A DNA stretch of 64,000 nucleotides from Roseiarcus sp963806935 (GCA_963806935.1 CAWEAT010000004.1:124001-188000); one strand, 5' to 3'; shown: positions 1 to 8,821, counted from the first letter of the stretch. Program-made: numbers and translations. Notes: generated by a model from the sequence alone, not told the origin.

Positions 1-304
1 CAAGGACCAGATTCTGCTCGACGTTGAGGCTGCCGAAGATGCGCCGCTCCTCGTGAACGAGCTGCATGCCCGCTTTCGCGATTGCATGGCTCGGCAGCCC
101 CACCAGCTCCGCCCCGTCGAATTTGATCGAGCCCGTGCGCGGCCGGACGATCCCCATCAGGCTCTTCAGCGTCGTCGTCTTGCCCGCGCCATTGCGCCCG
201 ATCAGCGCGACGACCTCGTTTTTCTCGACGCGCATGTCGACGTCGAAGAGGATGTGCGAATCGCCGTAGTAGCTGTTCAGCGCCTTGACTTCGATGAGGC
301 TCAC
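1..304 (-). CDS. livF: LivF-type branched-chain amino-acid ABC transporter ATPase, partial (C-terminus outside window)
   Basis: Cytoplasmic ATPase of a HAAT-family importer. About 101 N-terminal codons are present and the rest lies beyond the left edge. Translation from a GTG gives VSLIEVKALNSYYGDSHILF followed by the Walker A motif GRNGAGKTT at about residues 34-42, typical of LivF. The GTG at 304 overlaps the stop of the upstream LivM-LivG gene (GTGA), so translation is probably coupled and the gene is the last seen in the operon binding protein-livH-livMG-livF. The substrate is inferred to be branched-chain amino acids or a related small amide or acid. Confidence 0.9.
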   Translation of the reverse strand, partial: MSLIEVKALNSYYGDSHILFDVDMRVEKNEVVALIGRNGAGKTTTLKSLMGIVRPRTGSIKFDGAELVGLPSHAIAKAGMQLVHEERRIFGSLNVEQNLVL

Positions 305-2145
305 GCGGCCTCTCCGTAGATGCCGCCGAGATAAGCCTCCTGCACCTTGGGATTGGTCTTGATCTCGTTCGGCGTGCCCTCGACCAGCACGCGGCCCTCC
401 TGCAGCACGGTCACCCGTTCAACCAGCTCGAACAGCGAGTCCATGTCGTGATCGATGATGATCATCGTTCGGCCGCGGGCGATGGATTTGATCAGCGCGA
501 CCGTCTCGACGCGTTCCCGCGGGCTCATCCCTGCAAGCGGCTCGTCGAGCAGAAGCAGGCTCGGCGACGTCGCCAGCGCAAGCCCGATCTCAAGCCGGCG
601 TTTTTCGCCGTAGGCGAGCTCGGACACTCGCGAGTCCGGCCGCTCGGTCAGATTGACAAGCGCCAGCGTCTGCTCGACCAGTTCGTCGAGTCCGGGAACG
701 CTCTGCAAACTGCGGAACAGATCGAGCTTGAACTTGCCGCGGATCTGGCTCAGCGCCGCGACCGTGAGGTTCTGCCTGACGGTCAGGCGATCGAAGAGCT
801 GATTGATCTGGTAGCTCTTGGTGAGCCCGAGCTGGCAGACGTCGGTGACGCTCATCCGCGTGATGTCCCGGCCTTCGAACTCGATCCTGCCTGACGTCGG
901 CGCAGTCTCGCAGGTCAGCATCTTGAAGAAGGTGCTTTTGCCTGCTCCATTCGGCCCGATAATGCCGCGGATTTCCCCGCGATTGACGACGAAATCGATA
1001 TCGCTGTTGGCCACCAGGCCGCCATAGCGCTTGGTCAGCCCTGTCGCATGGAGAATTGGCCCGGACGTTTGGCCCACCGGGCGACGGCGCGTCAGCATTG
1101 TCCCGGCGCCGGCTCGATCGGCTGTCGATGCGATCGGTCCGGCCGCTGTCCTGGCGCGCTCAGTCGTCTTCCTCGCGCCCGCCGTCAGCCCATATAGGTC
1201 GACGACGGCGCCGACGATTCCGCGCCTCAGGAAGCACACGAGCAGCACGAATACGATGCCGAGCACAAGCCTCCACGTCGCGCCAAGATGGAGCGTGTTC
1301 TGGAAGAAATCGCTCAGATAGAGCCATACGCTCGCGCCGACCAGCGGCCCGAACAGCGTCCCCGCGCCGCCAATGGCGGTCTGCATGACGAGTTGGCCGG
1401 AGGTGTCGAACATGAAGGCGTCCGGCGGCATGAAGCCCTGCATGATCGCGAGGAGGCCGCCGGCGAAACCGGCATAGGCCGCCGCAACCACGAAGGCGGT
1501 GAGCTTGTAGCCATGAATGCTATGACCCAGAGCCGCCGCGCGCAGCGGGTTGTCGCGGAGCGCGCTGAGAATCGTTCCGACCGGCGAGCGCACGATGCGA
1601 AGCGCGATCACCAGACCGACGAAATACCAGAAGGCAAGAAATGCATACATCGACGGGTCGCTGTCGAACCTGAGCTTGACAAAGCCGAGGTCGAAACTCG
1701 GCGTCGGCACGCCCGGCAAGCCGTTTTCTCCGCCGGTGAAGTCGGAGAGCGGATTGAACTCGACGAAGAAGAACACCTCCGCGATCGCCACCGTGATCAT
1801 GGCGAAATAGATCCCGGTGCGGCGAAGCGCGATCAAGCCGACGAGATAGCCGACGACGCCCGCAACCAGGGCGCCGATCACGATCGACGTCAGGACGTAG
1901 GGAAAGTTGGCTTCGGTCATCAGATAGGCGGCGAACATGCCCCCTGTGCCGAAGAACGCGGACTGACCGAACGACAGAAGGCCCGCGTAGCCGAACAGCA
2001 GATCGAAGCCGAGCCCGAACAGGCCCCATATCAGGACGCGGTTGATCGTGGTGAGCGAGAAGCCGAGATGCGGCAGCACATAGGGCGCGGCGATCAGAGC
2101 GATGATCGTTAGCGCCTCGACGACGAAGGGACGGTTCGGGGTCAT
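301..2145 (-). CDS. Fused LivM permease-LivG ATPase of a branched-chain amino-acid-type ABC importer
   Basis: 614-residue fusion. Residues 1 to about 315 form a LivM inner-membrane permease with many hydrophobic segments and the GYAGLLSFGQ motif near residue 52. A linker rich in Ala, Thr and Arg (about 320-365) leads into a complete LivG-type ATPase: Walker A GPNGAGKST at 397-405, an ABC signature region reading LAYGEKRRLEIG, then Walker B LLLLDEP and a switch-like IIIDHDM. LivM and LivG are usually separate genes, so one chain supplies a membrane subunit and one ATPase, with LivF as the second ATPase. It starts 13 bp after livH and overlaps livF by 4 bp. Confidence 0.93.
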   Translation of the reverse strand: MTPNRPFVVEALTIIALIAAPYVLPHLGFSLTTINRVLIWGLFGLGFDLLFGYAGLLSFGQSAFFGTGGMFAAYLMTEANFPYVLTSIVIGALVAGVVGYLVGLIALRRTGIYFAMITVAIAEVFFFVEFNPLSDFTGGENGLPGVPTPSFDLGFVKLRFDSDPSMYAFLAFWYFVGLVIALRIVRSPVGTILSALRDNPLRAAALGHSIHGYKLTAFVVAAAYAGFAGGLLAIMQGFMPPDAFMFDTSGQLVMQTAIGGAGTLFGPLVGASVWLYLSDFFQNTLHLGATWRLVLGIVFVLLVCFLRRGIVGAVVDLYGLTAGARKTTERARTAAGPIASTADRAGAGTMLTRRRPVGQTSGPILHATGLTKRYGGLVANSDIDFVVNRGEIRGIIGPNGAGKSTFFKMLTCETAPTSGRIEFEGRDITRMSVTDVCQLGLTKSYQINQLFDRLTVRQNLTVAALSQIRGKFKLDLFRSLQSVPGLDELVEQTLALVNLTERPDSRVSELAYGEKRRLEIGLALATSPSLLLLDEPLAGMSPRERVETVALIKSIARGRTMIIIDHDMDSLFELVERVTVLQEGRVLVEGTPNEIKTNPKVQEAYLGGIYGEAA

Positions 2146-2158
2146 GAAAGGACCGCGC

Positions 2159-3028
2159 TCACTCGCGGCCCGCCGCGCCCAGGAGTCCGTAGGGGCGGAT
2201 CACCAGCACAAGCGTCATCGCCACGAAAAGCATGACGTAGGCGTAGCCGGGATTGAACATCGACGTGATGCTGATGATCTCGCCGGCGATGAGGCCGCCC
2301 AGGACCGCGCCGGGGAATGAGCCAACGCCGCCGATGACGACAACAACGAAGGTCTGAACGAGGATCAATTCGCCGATGTCGGGCGCGATCGAGACCACGG
2401 GAGCGTTGACAATTCCGGCGAAGCCCGCCGCCATGGCGCCGATCCCGAAGACCAGCATGAAGACCTTGTAGACGTCGATCCCGAGCGAATCGACCATAAC
2501 CAAATCTTCGATGCCCGCCCGCACGATCATGCCGATGCGCGTGCGGTAGAGAACGAAATAGAGCCCGAGCAGCGCCACGGCGACAATGCCGAGCAGAGCC
2601 AGCCGATAGGTCGGGTAGACCATGAAGCCGAGCGACGTGATGCCGCCGATCGGCGGCGGCACCGCCTTCGACAGGCTGCCGAAAAAGAAGCGCACGGTCT
2701 CCACGAACACGATGCCGAGGCCGAAGGTGACGAGAAGCTGGTCCTCGTTCGGACGGGTGTAGAAATGGCGGATGATCAGCCGCTCCATCAGCACGCCGAC
2801 GAGCATCACGAAAAGCGAGCCGGCGATCACCGCGACAATAAAGGATCCGGAGTAGGAATAGGCGACCCAGCCGGCATAGCCGCCGAGCATGAACATGGCG
2901 CCATGCGCGAGGTTAAGCACGCCGAGCGTGCCATAGATGATCGTCAAACCGGACGAAATCAGCGCCAGAAGCGCGCCCAGCACCAGGCCGTTGAAACACT
3001 GCGATATGAAATTAGCCCAGTTGACCAC
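2159..3028 (-). CDS. livH: LivH-type ABC importer permease
   Basis: 289-residue inner-membrane permease, about eight hydrophobic segments, with the LivH hallmark NGLVLGALLALISSGLTIIYG near the N-terminus followed by LNLAHGAMFMLGGY. It pairs with the LivM half of the next protein to form the translocation pore of a HAAT-family importer. The start is a GTG at 3028. It is separated from the upstream binding-protein gene by about 190 bp containing a strong hairpin, which could lower permease expression relative to the binding protein. Confidence 0.92.
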   Translation of the reverse strand: MVNWANFISQCFNGLVLGALLALISSGLTIIYGTLGVLNLAHGAMFMLGGYAGWVAYSYSGSFIVAVIAGSLFVMLVGVLMERLIIRHFYTRPNEDQLLVTFGLGIVFVETVRFFFGSLSKAVPPPIGGITSLGFMVYPTYRLALLGIVAVALLGLYFVLYRTRIGMIVRAGIEDLVMVDSLGIDVYKVFMLVFGIGAMAAGFAGIVNAPVVSIAPDIGELILVQTFVVVVIGGVGSFPGAVLGGLIAGEIISITSMFNPGYAYVMLFVAMTLVLVIRPYGLLGAAGRE

Positions 3029-3178
3029 GCCGCCGCCCGCATCGACCTTGATGACCAGCCGATACCGCCGTCGGCGCGTCCGCTGTCATGACAGGCAACC
3101 CGTCACTTTGCGGGGAGTCAAGCAGCCGGCCCGCCGGATGCGAAGCCAAGGCCGAACCCCCGGTGGATTGAACGGCCT

Positions 3179-3205
3179 TCTCCGCGCCCCTGGGGAGCGC
3201 GGAGA
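3179..3205. terminator. Strong hairpin between binding-protein gene and livH
   Basis: A 9-bp perfect stem (TCTCCGCGC, 3179-3187, with GCGCGGAGA, 3197-3205) lies just 3' of the binding-protein stop on the minus strand. It has no T-run, so it is more likely an mRNA-stabilising or attenuating structure than a complete intrinsic terminator. Such hairpins are common between binding-protein and permease genes, where the binding protein is needed in excess. Confidence 0.5.
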
Positions 3206-3220
3206 GGGCATCGGCGCCTG

Positions 3221-4579
3221 TCAGGTATAATTGCCAAGGTCGCAGCCGAAGGCGTCGGGTTTTTGCATCAAGGGCTCGCCCGGCACCACTTCGAGCACTT
3301 CCCAGAAGTCTTCGCTGTCCTTCATGTCTTTCGGCGCCTTGCCGCGGACGATGACGACCGGGCGGATCAACTGATGGTCCTGGGGGCGGAAGCGGACGTC
3401 GCCCACCATCGATGGAAACGTCTCGCCTTTCTCGTACTGCTTGATGACGTCCGGCGGGTAGAAAGTGCCCGCCTCGGAGACCATGCGCGCCCAGATCGCG
3501 AACTGCATATAGCTGTTCTCGGCGCCCCATTCAGGCCGGTAGTTGTACTTCTTCCGGAATTCGTCGACGAACATCTTGGCCAGCGGGTACTTGTCCTCGA
3601 GCGTCCACCAGAAGTCGGTGGCGGCGAAAACGCCCTCGGTGAGCTCCGGACCGACTTCCTTGGCGAGGAAGGGAATCTGATAGGGGATCACCATGTTCAT
3701 CTTCGGCGTCAGGCCGAACTGCTTGGCCTGCTGCACCGACAGCACGGCGTCCCGACCCCAATTCACGTTGATGATGAACTCGGCGCCGGAATTGGCGATG
3801 TTGGTGAGATACTGGCTGAAATCCTGGGTGCCAAGCGGCGACACCTGGTCCGTCACCTGGGTCCAGCCGCCTTGCGAGGTCAGGTAGTCGTTCACCGATT
3901 TCGTCACCGTGTGGCCGTAGGTGTAGTCGGGCGTCATGTACGCCGCCTTCCTGCCCTTGCCGAAATTCTTCACCAGCACCGGGCCGATCGCGTTGGCTGC
4001 GGTCTCGCCATAGAAGCACTGGCGGAACGAATAGCGCACGCAATCCTTGCCGGTCGTGTCGTTCGAGCCCGAGATGGCGACCAGGTAGAGGATCTTTTCG
4101 CGCTGGGCGAACTTGTTGAGCGCCACGGCGACCGCCGACGAGGTCGATCCGGTCATGGCGACGATCTTGTTGTCGTTGATGAAGACCTGCTGTTCCTGCA
4201 CGGCGTTGTTCGGCTTGGCGGCGGAGTCGGCGACGACGAGATTCACTTGCTTGCCGAGTACGCCCTTGGTCACCTTGGGCGCGATCTTCTTGATCAGGTC
4301 ATGGCCCTCATTGAGGTGCTCGACGGCAAGCTGCATGCCTTTGAGCTCATCCTCGCCCTGCACGGCGTAGGCGCCGGTGCGAGGAACGGTGGCGCCGATC
4401 GTGACCGAGTCGCCCTTCGATCCGTCCGGCCAGGTGCCGAGCGCCGGCTGGTCTTCGGCGAACGCGGGCACGATCAGTCCGGACGGCAGCAACGCGCCCC
4501 CGGCGAGCCCCGCGCCGGCCCTGAGCAGGGTCCTCCGCGACAGCGGCCCAAGGTTATTTCTATCGAAATCGCCGGCCAT
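3221..4579 (-). CDS. Tat-exported substrate-binding protein of HAAT-type ABC importer
   Basis: 452 residues from the ATG at 4579, chosen over an upstream in-frame start because GGGAGGAA sits at ideal spacing before it. The N-terminus carries a twin-arginine signal (SRRTLLRAGAGLAGG), so the protein is exported folded to the periplasm. The body has the type I periplasmic-binding fold seen in LivJ/UrtA/AmiC-like proteins, with TIGATVPRTGAYAVQGEDEL, a QVFINDNKIVAMTGSTSS stretch and a YTYGHTVTKSV lobe. It captures the ligand for the LivH/LivMG/LivF transporter encoded downstream. The exact ligand cannot be told from sequence; short amides and amino acids are the usual range. Confidence 0.9.
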   Translation of the reverse strand: MAGDFDRNNLGPLSRRTLLRAGAGLAGGALLPSGLIVPAFAEDQPALGTWPDGSKGDSVTIGATVPRTGAYAVQGEDELKGMQLAVEHLNEGHDLIKKIAPKVTKGVLGKQVNLVVADSAAKPNNAVQEQQVFINDNKIVAMTGSTSSAVAVALNKFAQREKILYLVAISGSNDTTGKDCVRYSFRQCFYGETAANAIGPVLVKNFGKGRKAAYMTPDYTYGHTVTKSVNDYLTSQGGWTQVTDQVSPLGTQDFSQYLTNIANSGAEFIINVNWGRDAVLSVQQAKQFGLTPKMNMVIPYQIPFLAKEVGPELTEGVFAATDFWWTLEDKYPLAKMFVDEFRKKYNYRPEWGAENSYMQFAIWARMVSEAGTFYPPDVIKQYEKGETFPSMVGDVRFRPQDHQLIRPVVIVRGKAPKDMKDSEDFWEVLEVVPGEPLMQKPDAFGCDLGNYT

Positions 4580-4795
4580 GAGAATTCCTCCCGAATCGTC
4601 TGATGAGCGCCGTCCGGGCGCCAGCTCATGGCTGGACGCGCGGGTGCGACGATATGTCACAAGATGCGCAAATTCTCCGGTTCCGACAAGGCCGTTGGCT
4701 TGCGACTTTCGTCCTATGCCGGGCCTGGGCCGTGGCCGCTTTGGCCGGCGCCGCGCGCGCGCCGGACGCCCAAGCCCACGAGGGTCATCGGCCCG

Positions 4796-5953
4796 CTATT
4801 GGCCCATCCCCGGCAGCGTTCCCATGCCTTTGCAGAGAATCGTCAGCATGACCTCCTCGGCCCCGCCGGCGATCGAAGCGATGCGGCCATCGCGGAAAGC
4901 GCGGCTGACCGGCGTCTCGTTCATGTATCCCATGCCGCCCCAATATTGCAGGCAAGCGCTCGGCACTTCGCGCCCCAATTGTCCGGCCTTCAATTTCGCC
5001 ATTGTCGCCAGCTGCGTCACGTCCGCGCCCGCGATCATCGCTTCGGCGGCGCGATAGACGAGCGAGCGCAGGAGCTCGATCTCGGTCTGCAACTCGGCCA
5101 GTTTGAAGTGCACCGTCTGATTGTCGAGGATGCTGCGCCCGAAGGCCTTGCGCTGCCGGGCATAGGCGATCGTCTCCGCGATCGTGTGCTCGTGCGCTTT
5201 GAGGCAGGCGGCCGCCGCCCACAGCCGCTCTTCCTGGAACTGGGTCATCTGGTAGACGAAGCCCTTACCCTCCTCGCCGATACGGTTGCGCTTCGGCACC
5301 CGCACGCCCTCGAAGAAAATCTGCGCGGTGTCGGACGCGCGCAGGCCGAGCTTGTCGAGCTTGCGCGCGACGGTGACGCCCTTGGCTTTCATCGGCACGC
5401 AGATCAGCGACTTGTTGCGATGCTTGGGGCCGTCGCCGGTATTGGCGAGCAGGCACATCCAGTCGGCCTGGGCGCCGTTGGTGATCCACATCTTGCCGCC
5501 ATCGATGACGTAGTCGTCTCCGTCGGAGCGCGCGTTTGTTTTGATCTCGGCGACGTCGGAGCCCGCTCCCGGCTCGGAGACGCCGACGCAGGCGACCGCT
5601 TCGCCCGAGATCGCCGGCGCCAGGAACTCATGTCGCAGCGCGTCCGAGCCATATCTCGCGAGCGCCGGCGTCGCCATGTCCGTCTGCACCCCGATCGCCG
5701 CCGGCACGGAGCCGCTGCGGACCGCGCCCACTTCCTCGGCCATCATCAGGGCGTAGGAATAGTCGAGCCCGGCGCCGCCGAATTCGACCGGCTTGTTCAA
5801 GCCGAGAAAGCCGAGACGCCCGAGCTTCCCGAACACCTCGTGAGCCGGAAATTCGCCCGCCGCCTCCCATTCGTCGACATGGGGGTTGATCTCGGCGGCG
5901 ATGAATTTCTGCAGGCTTCGACGCGGCTCGTCGTGCTCGGCCGTGAACAACAT
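4796..5953 (-). CDS. Acyl-CoA dehydrogenase
   Basis: 385-residue FAD flavoenzyme from the ATG at 5953, which has AAGGGGAG upstream; longer in-frame extensions run through a repeat-like sequence. It oxidises acyl-CoA to enoyl-CoA and passes electrons to ETF. Family motifs include CVGVSEPGAGSDVAEI in the middle domain and RQRKAFG in the C-terminal helical domain. At the usual YEG catalytic site it reads IAGGAEEVM, so the canonical Glu is Gly. A QEERL segment in the preceding helix matches where long-chain and isovaleryl-type enzymes carry their base. Chain-length specificity is unknown. It lies about 215 bp upstream of the ABC importer, same strand, perhaps functionally linked. Confidence 0.88.
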   Translation of the reverse strand: MLFTAEHDEPRRSLQKFIAAEINPHVDEWEAAGEFPAHEVFGKLGRLGFLGLNKPVEFGGAGLDYSYALMMAEEVGAVRSGSVPAAIGVQTDMATPALARYGSDALRHEFLAPAISGEAVACVGVSEPGAGSDVAEIKTNARSDGDDYVIDGGKMWITNGAQADWMCLLANTGDGPKHRNKSLICVPMKAKGVTVARKLDKLGLRASDTAQIFFEGVRVPKRNRIGEEGKGFVYQMTQFQEERLWAAAACLKAHEHTIAETIAYARQRKAFGRSILDNQTVHFKLAELQTEIELLRSLVYRAAEAMIAGADVTQLATMAKLKAGQLGREVPSACLQYWGGMGYMNETPVSRAFRDGRIASIAGGAEEVMLTILCKGMGTLPGMGQ

Positions 5954-5986
5954 GAAAATGCGCTCCCCTTCCGCCCCAGTGGTCCT

Positions 5987-6035
5987 CGTCATTGCGAGCG
6001 GAGCGCGGGCCAGGCCCGCCGGTCCTCGCAAGGAC
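5987..6035. repeat. Palindromic intergenic repeat (CGTCATTGCGAG type)
   Basis: Imperfect inverted repeat with outer arms CGTCATTGCGAG (5987-5998) and CTCGCAAGGAC (6025-6035), and an inner GCGGGC/GCCCGC-like hairpin. This end motif is a familiar dispersed intergenic element in alphaproteobacterial genomes. It lies immediately upstream of the acyl-CoA dehydrogenase start and could form a 5' leader structure. Family assignment rests on recognising the motif, not on other copies in this window. Confidence 0.55.
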
Positions 6036-6239
6036 AGCTCTATCCTGACTAGCCTATCACCGAACGCCTGTCCGTCGCGCATCGGATCGGCGCGGTCGCG
6101 CTCCCGCCGGGAGCTTACACGGGCTCAGTTTGAAATTGTTCTAATTACCAAATGCTCCCAAAGGCTTGCAGCCGCATCGGCGCTTGTCTACCTCTCGCTC
6201 GAACGAAAGAGCGCGGGACCGTCGAGAGGATGATCAGCC

Positions 6240-6554
6240 ATGCAGCTTGCCGCCCCGACCGAAGACGAGGCGATCGTCGCGCTCGAGCAGTTGAAGAGGA
6301 CGGTCAGGATCGCCTTTTGCGGCGTCATGCAATCGACGCGGCTGCCGCCAATGGCCGCGTTGAGTCTCGCGGCGATGGCGGTCGGCTCGCTCTATGGCGA
6401 GGTCGCCGCCGCGCATCGGGGCGAGAAGCGCTGCTCCTGCGGCTGGGAGCCGCGCAGGCTTGCGGACCTGGAGGCGCTGCAAACCTCGCTCGCGCTCTCG
6501 GCCGACGGACCCCGCGCCGACATCCACGCACTCGAGGTCGCCGGCCGCGCGTAA
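6240..6554 (+). CDS. Hypothetical protein, 104 residues
   Basis: Not recognised. A small soluble protein with a CSCGW cluster (about residues 65-70), which could hint at metal binding. The ATG at 6240 is preceded by GAGAGG at good spacing, which favours a real gene over overlapping frames. It is free-standing between the acyl-CoA dehydrogenase (minus strand) and a small minus-strand gene. No function can be proposed. Confidence 0.45.
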   Translation: MQLAAPTEDEAIVALEQLKRTVRIAFCGVMQSTRLPPMAALSLAAMAVGSLYGEVAAAHRGEKRCSCGWEPRRLADLEALQTSLALSADGPRADIHALEVAGRA

Positions 6555-6645
6555 GGAACGCGCTTCTGGCGCGCAATGCGCCTTCTCGTTGATTGGAGCG
6601 CGACCGGCGCGGCTCCCTGGCCTTATGGCGAGCGCTCCGTCGCTT

Positions 6646-6873
6646 TCATACCCTGTTCTCCCGCGCCCTTTTCGCCTCGAGCAGCAGTTGCCGCGCCAGG
6701 TCTTCGGCTTGCTGCGGATTGAGCAGGATTCGAATTTCAGCGATGTTGCCAGGGTAGCCGGGCGCGAAAATCGGCACCGTCGCGGCTACAGTTTTGCTTT
6801 CCGCGACCGCTGTCGCCAATCGGTGAGCAATCAAGTCGAACGGCTCGCGCCCTTGCAAAACAATAGAGCCCAT
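6646..6873 (-). CDS. Small hypothetical protein, 75 residues
   Basis: Not recognised. The chosen start at 6873 (MGSIVLQGREPFDLIAHRLA) follows a GGGGCG ribosome-binding-like stretch; an upstream in-frame start would add 28 residues of low-complexity sequence. The C-terminal half looks helical and charged (LLNPQQAEDLARQLLLEAKR), typical of a small cytoplasmic protein. It is convergent with the plus-strand hypothetical at 6240. Confidence 0.5.
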   Translation of the reverse strand: MGSIVLQGREPFDLIAHRLATAVAESKTVAATVPIFAPGYPGNIAEIRILLNPQQAEDLARQLLLEAKRARENRV

Positions 6874-7035
6874 GGTTTCGCCCCGCTTCCGCGGAGGCTC
6901 GCCGCAAGATAGGCGCCAAGTCCCCATCATCGAACGCCGCCAGCCGGTCAATGACACGCCGGGCGCGCATAACCCCCTGCCATTGCGACGGCGCTCGGCC
7001 TATGATGCGGACAATTGCAGGCGGGGAGAGGCTCT

Positions 7036-7434
7036 GTGGGCAAAGCGGCGCTCAAATGGGCGAGAACCGGGGAAGCTGGGGATTTTGACGCGGCCGTCAA
7101 GTTCCTCTCGCTAGTTTGCCCAGACGCGAAGGCGAAGGCGCTCGTCAGAAGCCTTCGCAACGCAAAGGGCGTCGAACACGCCGCCAAGGACTTGTTGCGC
7201 GCGGCAGGGCTCCCGCTTTTGCCCAGCGACGAATCCCACGTGGCCGGCGACCTGAAGCGAATTCAAAAAGGCAAGGCGCTGGCGCCGGTTCTGCTGGTTC
7301 GCGGCGACCTCGGAAAAGGGCTGCCGCTCGTTGTAGCCGATGGCTATCATCGGATATGCGCTGTCTGCCATTTCGACGAGAGCGCGCCCGTTCGCTGTCG
7401 AATCGTCGACGCGCAATCCGCGCGGAGCGCCTAA
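7036..7434 (+). CDS. Conserved hypothetical protein with ParB-nuclease-like segment
   Basis: 132 residues from a GTG at 7036, which is preceded by GGGGAGAGG. Another in-frame start lies 21 bp upstream. The C-terminal half contains LPLVVADGYHRICAV, which resembles the DGxHRxxA motif of ParB-like nuclease-fold proteins. The N-terminal half is helical. No partner genes suggest a pathway. A small lipoprotein gene begins 13 bp downstream, so the two are probably co-transcribed. The function is unknown and the ParB resemblance is a short-motif inference. Confidence 0.6.
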   Translation: MGKAALKWARTGEAGDFDAAVKFLSLVCPDAKAKALVRSLRNAKGVEHAAKDLLRAAGLPLLPSDESHVAGDLKRIQKGKALAPVLLVRGDLGKGLPLVVADGYHRICAVCHFDESAPVRCRIVDAQSARSA

Positions 7435-7447
7435 GGAGACCTCGCCA

Positions 7448-7594
7448 ATGTCAAACAGCCTTCGCGTCTTTGCCGCCTGCGCCGTTCTGGCCGCACTCGG
7501 CGCTTGCACCGCGCCGCCGCCCCCTGCCCCTGTCATCACCGCCCCGCCGCCAAAGCCGCTCGACGCCAAGACGCAACTCGAGAACCATATGTGA
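7448..7594 (+). CDS. Small proline-rich lipoprotein, 48 residues
   Basis: Starts at the ATG at 7448 after TAAGGAGAC. A hydrophobic signal segment ends in a lipobox (LAALGAC), so the mature protein would be lipid-anchored at Cys20. What follows is a short Pro-rich tail (TAPPPPAPVITAPPPKPL), only 29 residues after the Cys. Its size and Pro content recall small envelope lipoproteins, but no specific family is recognised. It lies between the ParB-like hypothetical and an EamA transporter on the same strand. Confidence 0.6.
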   Translation: MSNSLRVFAACAVLAALGACTAPPPPAPVITAPPPKPLDAKTQLENHM

Positions 7595-7646
7595 GGAGGC
7601 TCGGCGGCGACGAAGCGTTGCTCACGCCGCCGGCCCGCGCGACGCC

Positions 7647-8528
7647 ATGACGCGCCTCGCCGATCTCCTGCTCACCGGGCTCGCAGCGGTCATCTGGGGA
7701 ACGGTCTATCTCGTGACCACGCGGTGGCTCCCGCAAGGCTATCCGCTCACCACCTCGCTGATCCGCGCTCTCCCGGCGGGGCTTCTGCTTCTCGCCTTCG
7801 TGCGCGAGCTGCCGAAGGGCGTATGGCTCTTCCGGGTTCTCATTCTCGGCGGACTGAACTTCTCGCTCTTCTGGTGGCTCCTGTTCATTTCCGCCTATCG
7901 ATTGCCGGGCGGCGTGGCGGCCACGGTCAACGCGCTCCAGCCGGTTTTCGTCGTCGCGCTTTCCTGGGCGTTGCTCGGCGCGCCGCTGCGCTTGGGCGCT
8001 GTCGGCGCGGCCTTGGGCGGCGTGGTCGGCGTCGCGCTGCTGGTCGTTCAGCCCGGGGCCGCGCTCGATGGGCTCGGCGTCACGGCGGGCCTCGGCGCCG
8101 CGGCGGCGATGGCGCTCGGCACGGTGCTGGCAAAGCGCTGGCAACCGCCCGTCCCGGCGCTCACTTTCACCGCCTGGCAGCTTGTCGCGGGCGGCCTCCT
8201 GCTCGCGCCGTTCGCGCTGACGCTCGAGCCGCCCCTGCCCGCGCCGACGCTTCCCAGCCTCGCCGCATTTGTCTGGCTCGGGCTGTTCGGCGCGGCGGTC
8301 AGCTACTTCCTCTGGTTCAGGGGGCTCGCCCGGCTCGGCCCGCAAGCCGTGTCGCCCCTCGTTCTCCTGAGCCCGGTGACCGCGATCCTGCTTGGCTGGC
8401 TCGCCGCTGGCGAGACCTTCACGCCCCTCCAGCTCCTCGGCGTCGCGCTGGTCATGGTCAGCGTGTGGCTGAGCCAGCTCTTTGCCGGCGCCGCGGCGCG
8501 AGAACAGGCGGCGGCGGCGAATATGTGA
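7647..8528 (+). CDS. EamA/DMT-superfamily transporter
   Basis: 293-residue polytopic membrane protein with about ten hydrophobic segments in two repeated halves, typical of EamA (RhaT/YdcZ-like) drug/metabolite transporters. The N-terminus LLLTGLAAVIWGTVYLVTTR is characteristic. The start is the ATG at 7647. The reading frame stays open upstream for about 177 codons, but that extension has no membrane-protein character. The likely role is export of a metabolite or amino acid; the substrate is unknown. Confidence 0.85.
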   Translation: MTRLADLLLTGLAAVIWGTVYLVTTRWLPQGYPLTTSLIRALPAGLLLLAFVRELPKGVWLFRVLILGGLNFSLFWWLLFISAYRLPGGVAATVNALQPVFVVALSWALLGAPLRLGAVGAALGGVVGVALLVVQPGAALDGLGVTAGLGAAAAMALGTVLAKRWQPPVPALTFTAWQLVAGGLLLAPFALTLEPPLPAPTLPSLAAFVWLGLFGAAVSYFLWFRGLARLGPQAVSPLVLLSPVTAILLGWLAAGETFTPLQLLGVALVMVSVWLSQLFAGAAAREQAAAANM

Positions 8529-8535
8529 GCGCCCG

Positions 8536-8754
8536 CTAGTGAAGCAGGTAGGAGAGCAGCGACGAGCGCTTCGCCGTTCTGCGCTCGATCGCGGCAGCGA
8601 CTCCGGTCCAGCCCCTCGCCATCTCGTCGCTGCTTGCTTCTTCCGCTCTGCGCCGCGCTACCCAATAAGCCTGGGCGCCAACGGCGTTCATGAGCGCAAA
8701 GGCCTCACGGTCGACCTCGAGCCGTAACGCCCTCTGGTGCGCGTGATGCGACAT
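8536..8754 (-). CDS. Small hypothetical protein, 72 residues
   Basis: Not recognised. The ATG at 8754 (MSHHAHQRALRLEVDREAFA) has GGAG upstream at acceptable spacing; an alternative start at 8784 adds ten residues. The sequence is helical and charged with no membrane segment. It follows guaB by about 67 bp on the same strand and is convergent with the EamA transporter. Confidence 0.45.
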   Translation of the reverse strand: MSHHAHQRALRLEVDREAFALMNAVGAQAYWVARRRAEEASSDEMARGWTGVAAAIERRTAKRSSLLSYLLH

Positions 8755-8821
8755 GTCGAAGCTTCTCCGAACGAGCCCCGCCATCTTAAGCGCGAAGGCC
8801 GCGCCAACGCTATGCGCGTCG

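Noticed and set aside
3263..4603. A 446-codon plus-strand frame opposite the ABC binding protein
   Set aside because: It is a His/Arg/Asp-rich shadow of the minus-strand gene, which has a Tat signal, a good ribosome-binding site and clear homology.
7116..8528. A 470-codon frame for the EamA transporter
   Set aside because: The first 177 codons are Arg-rich out-of-frame readings of two real small genes. The membrane protein begins at 7647.
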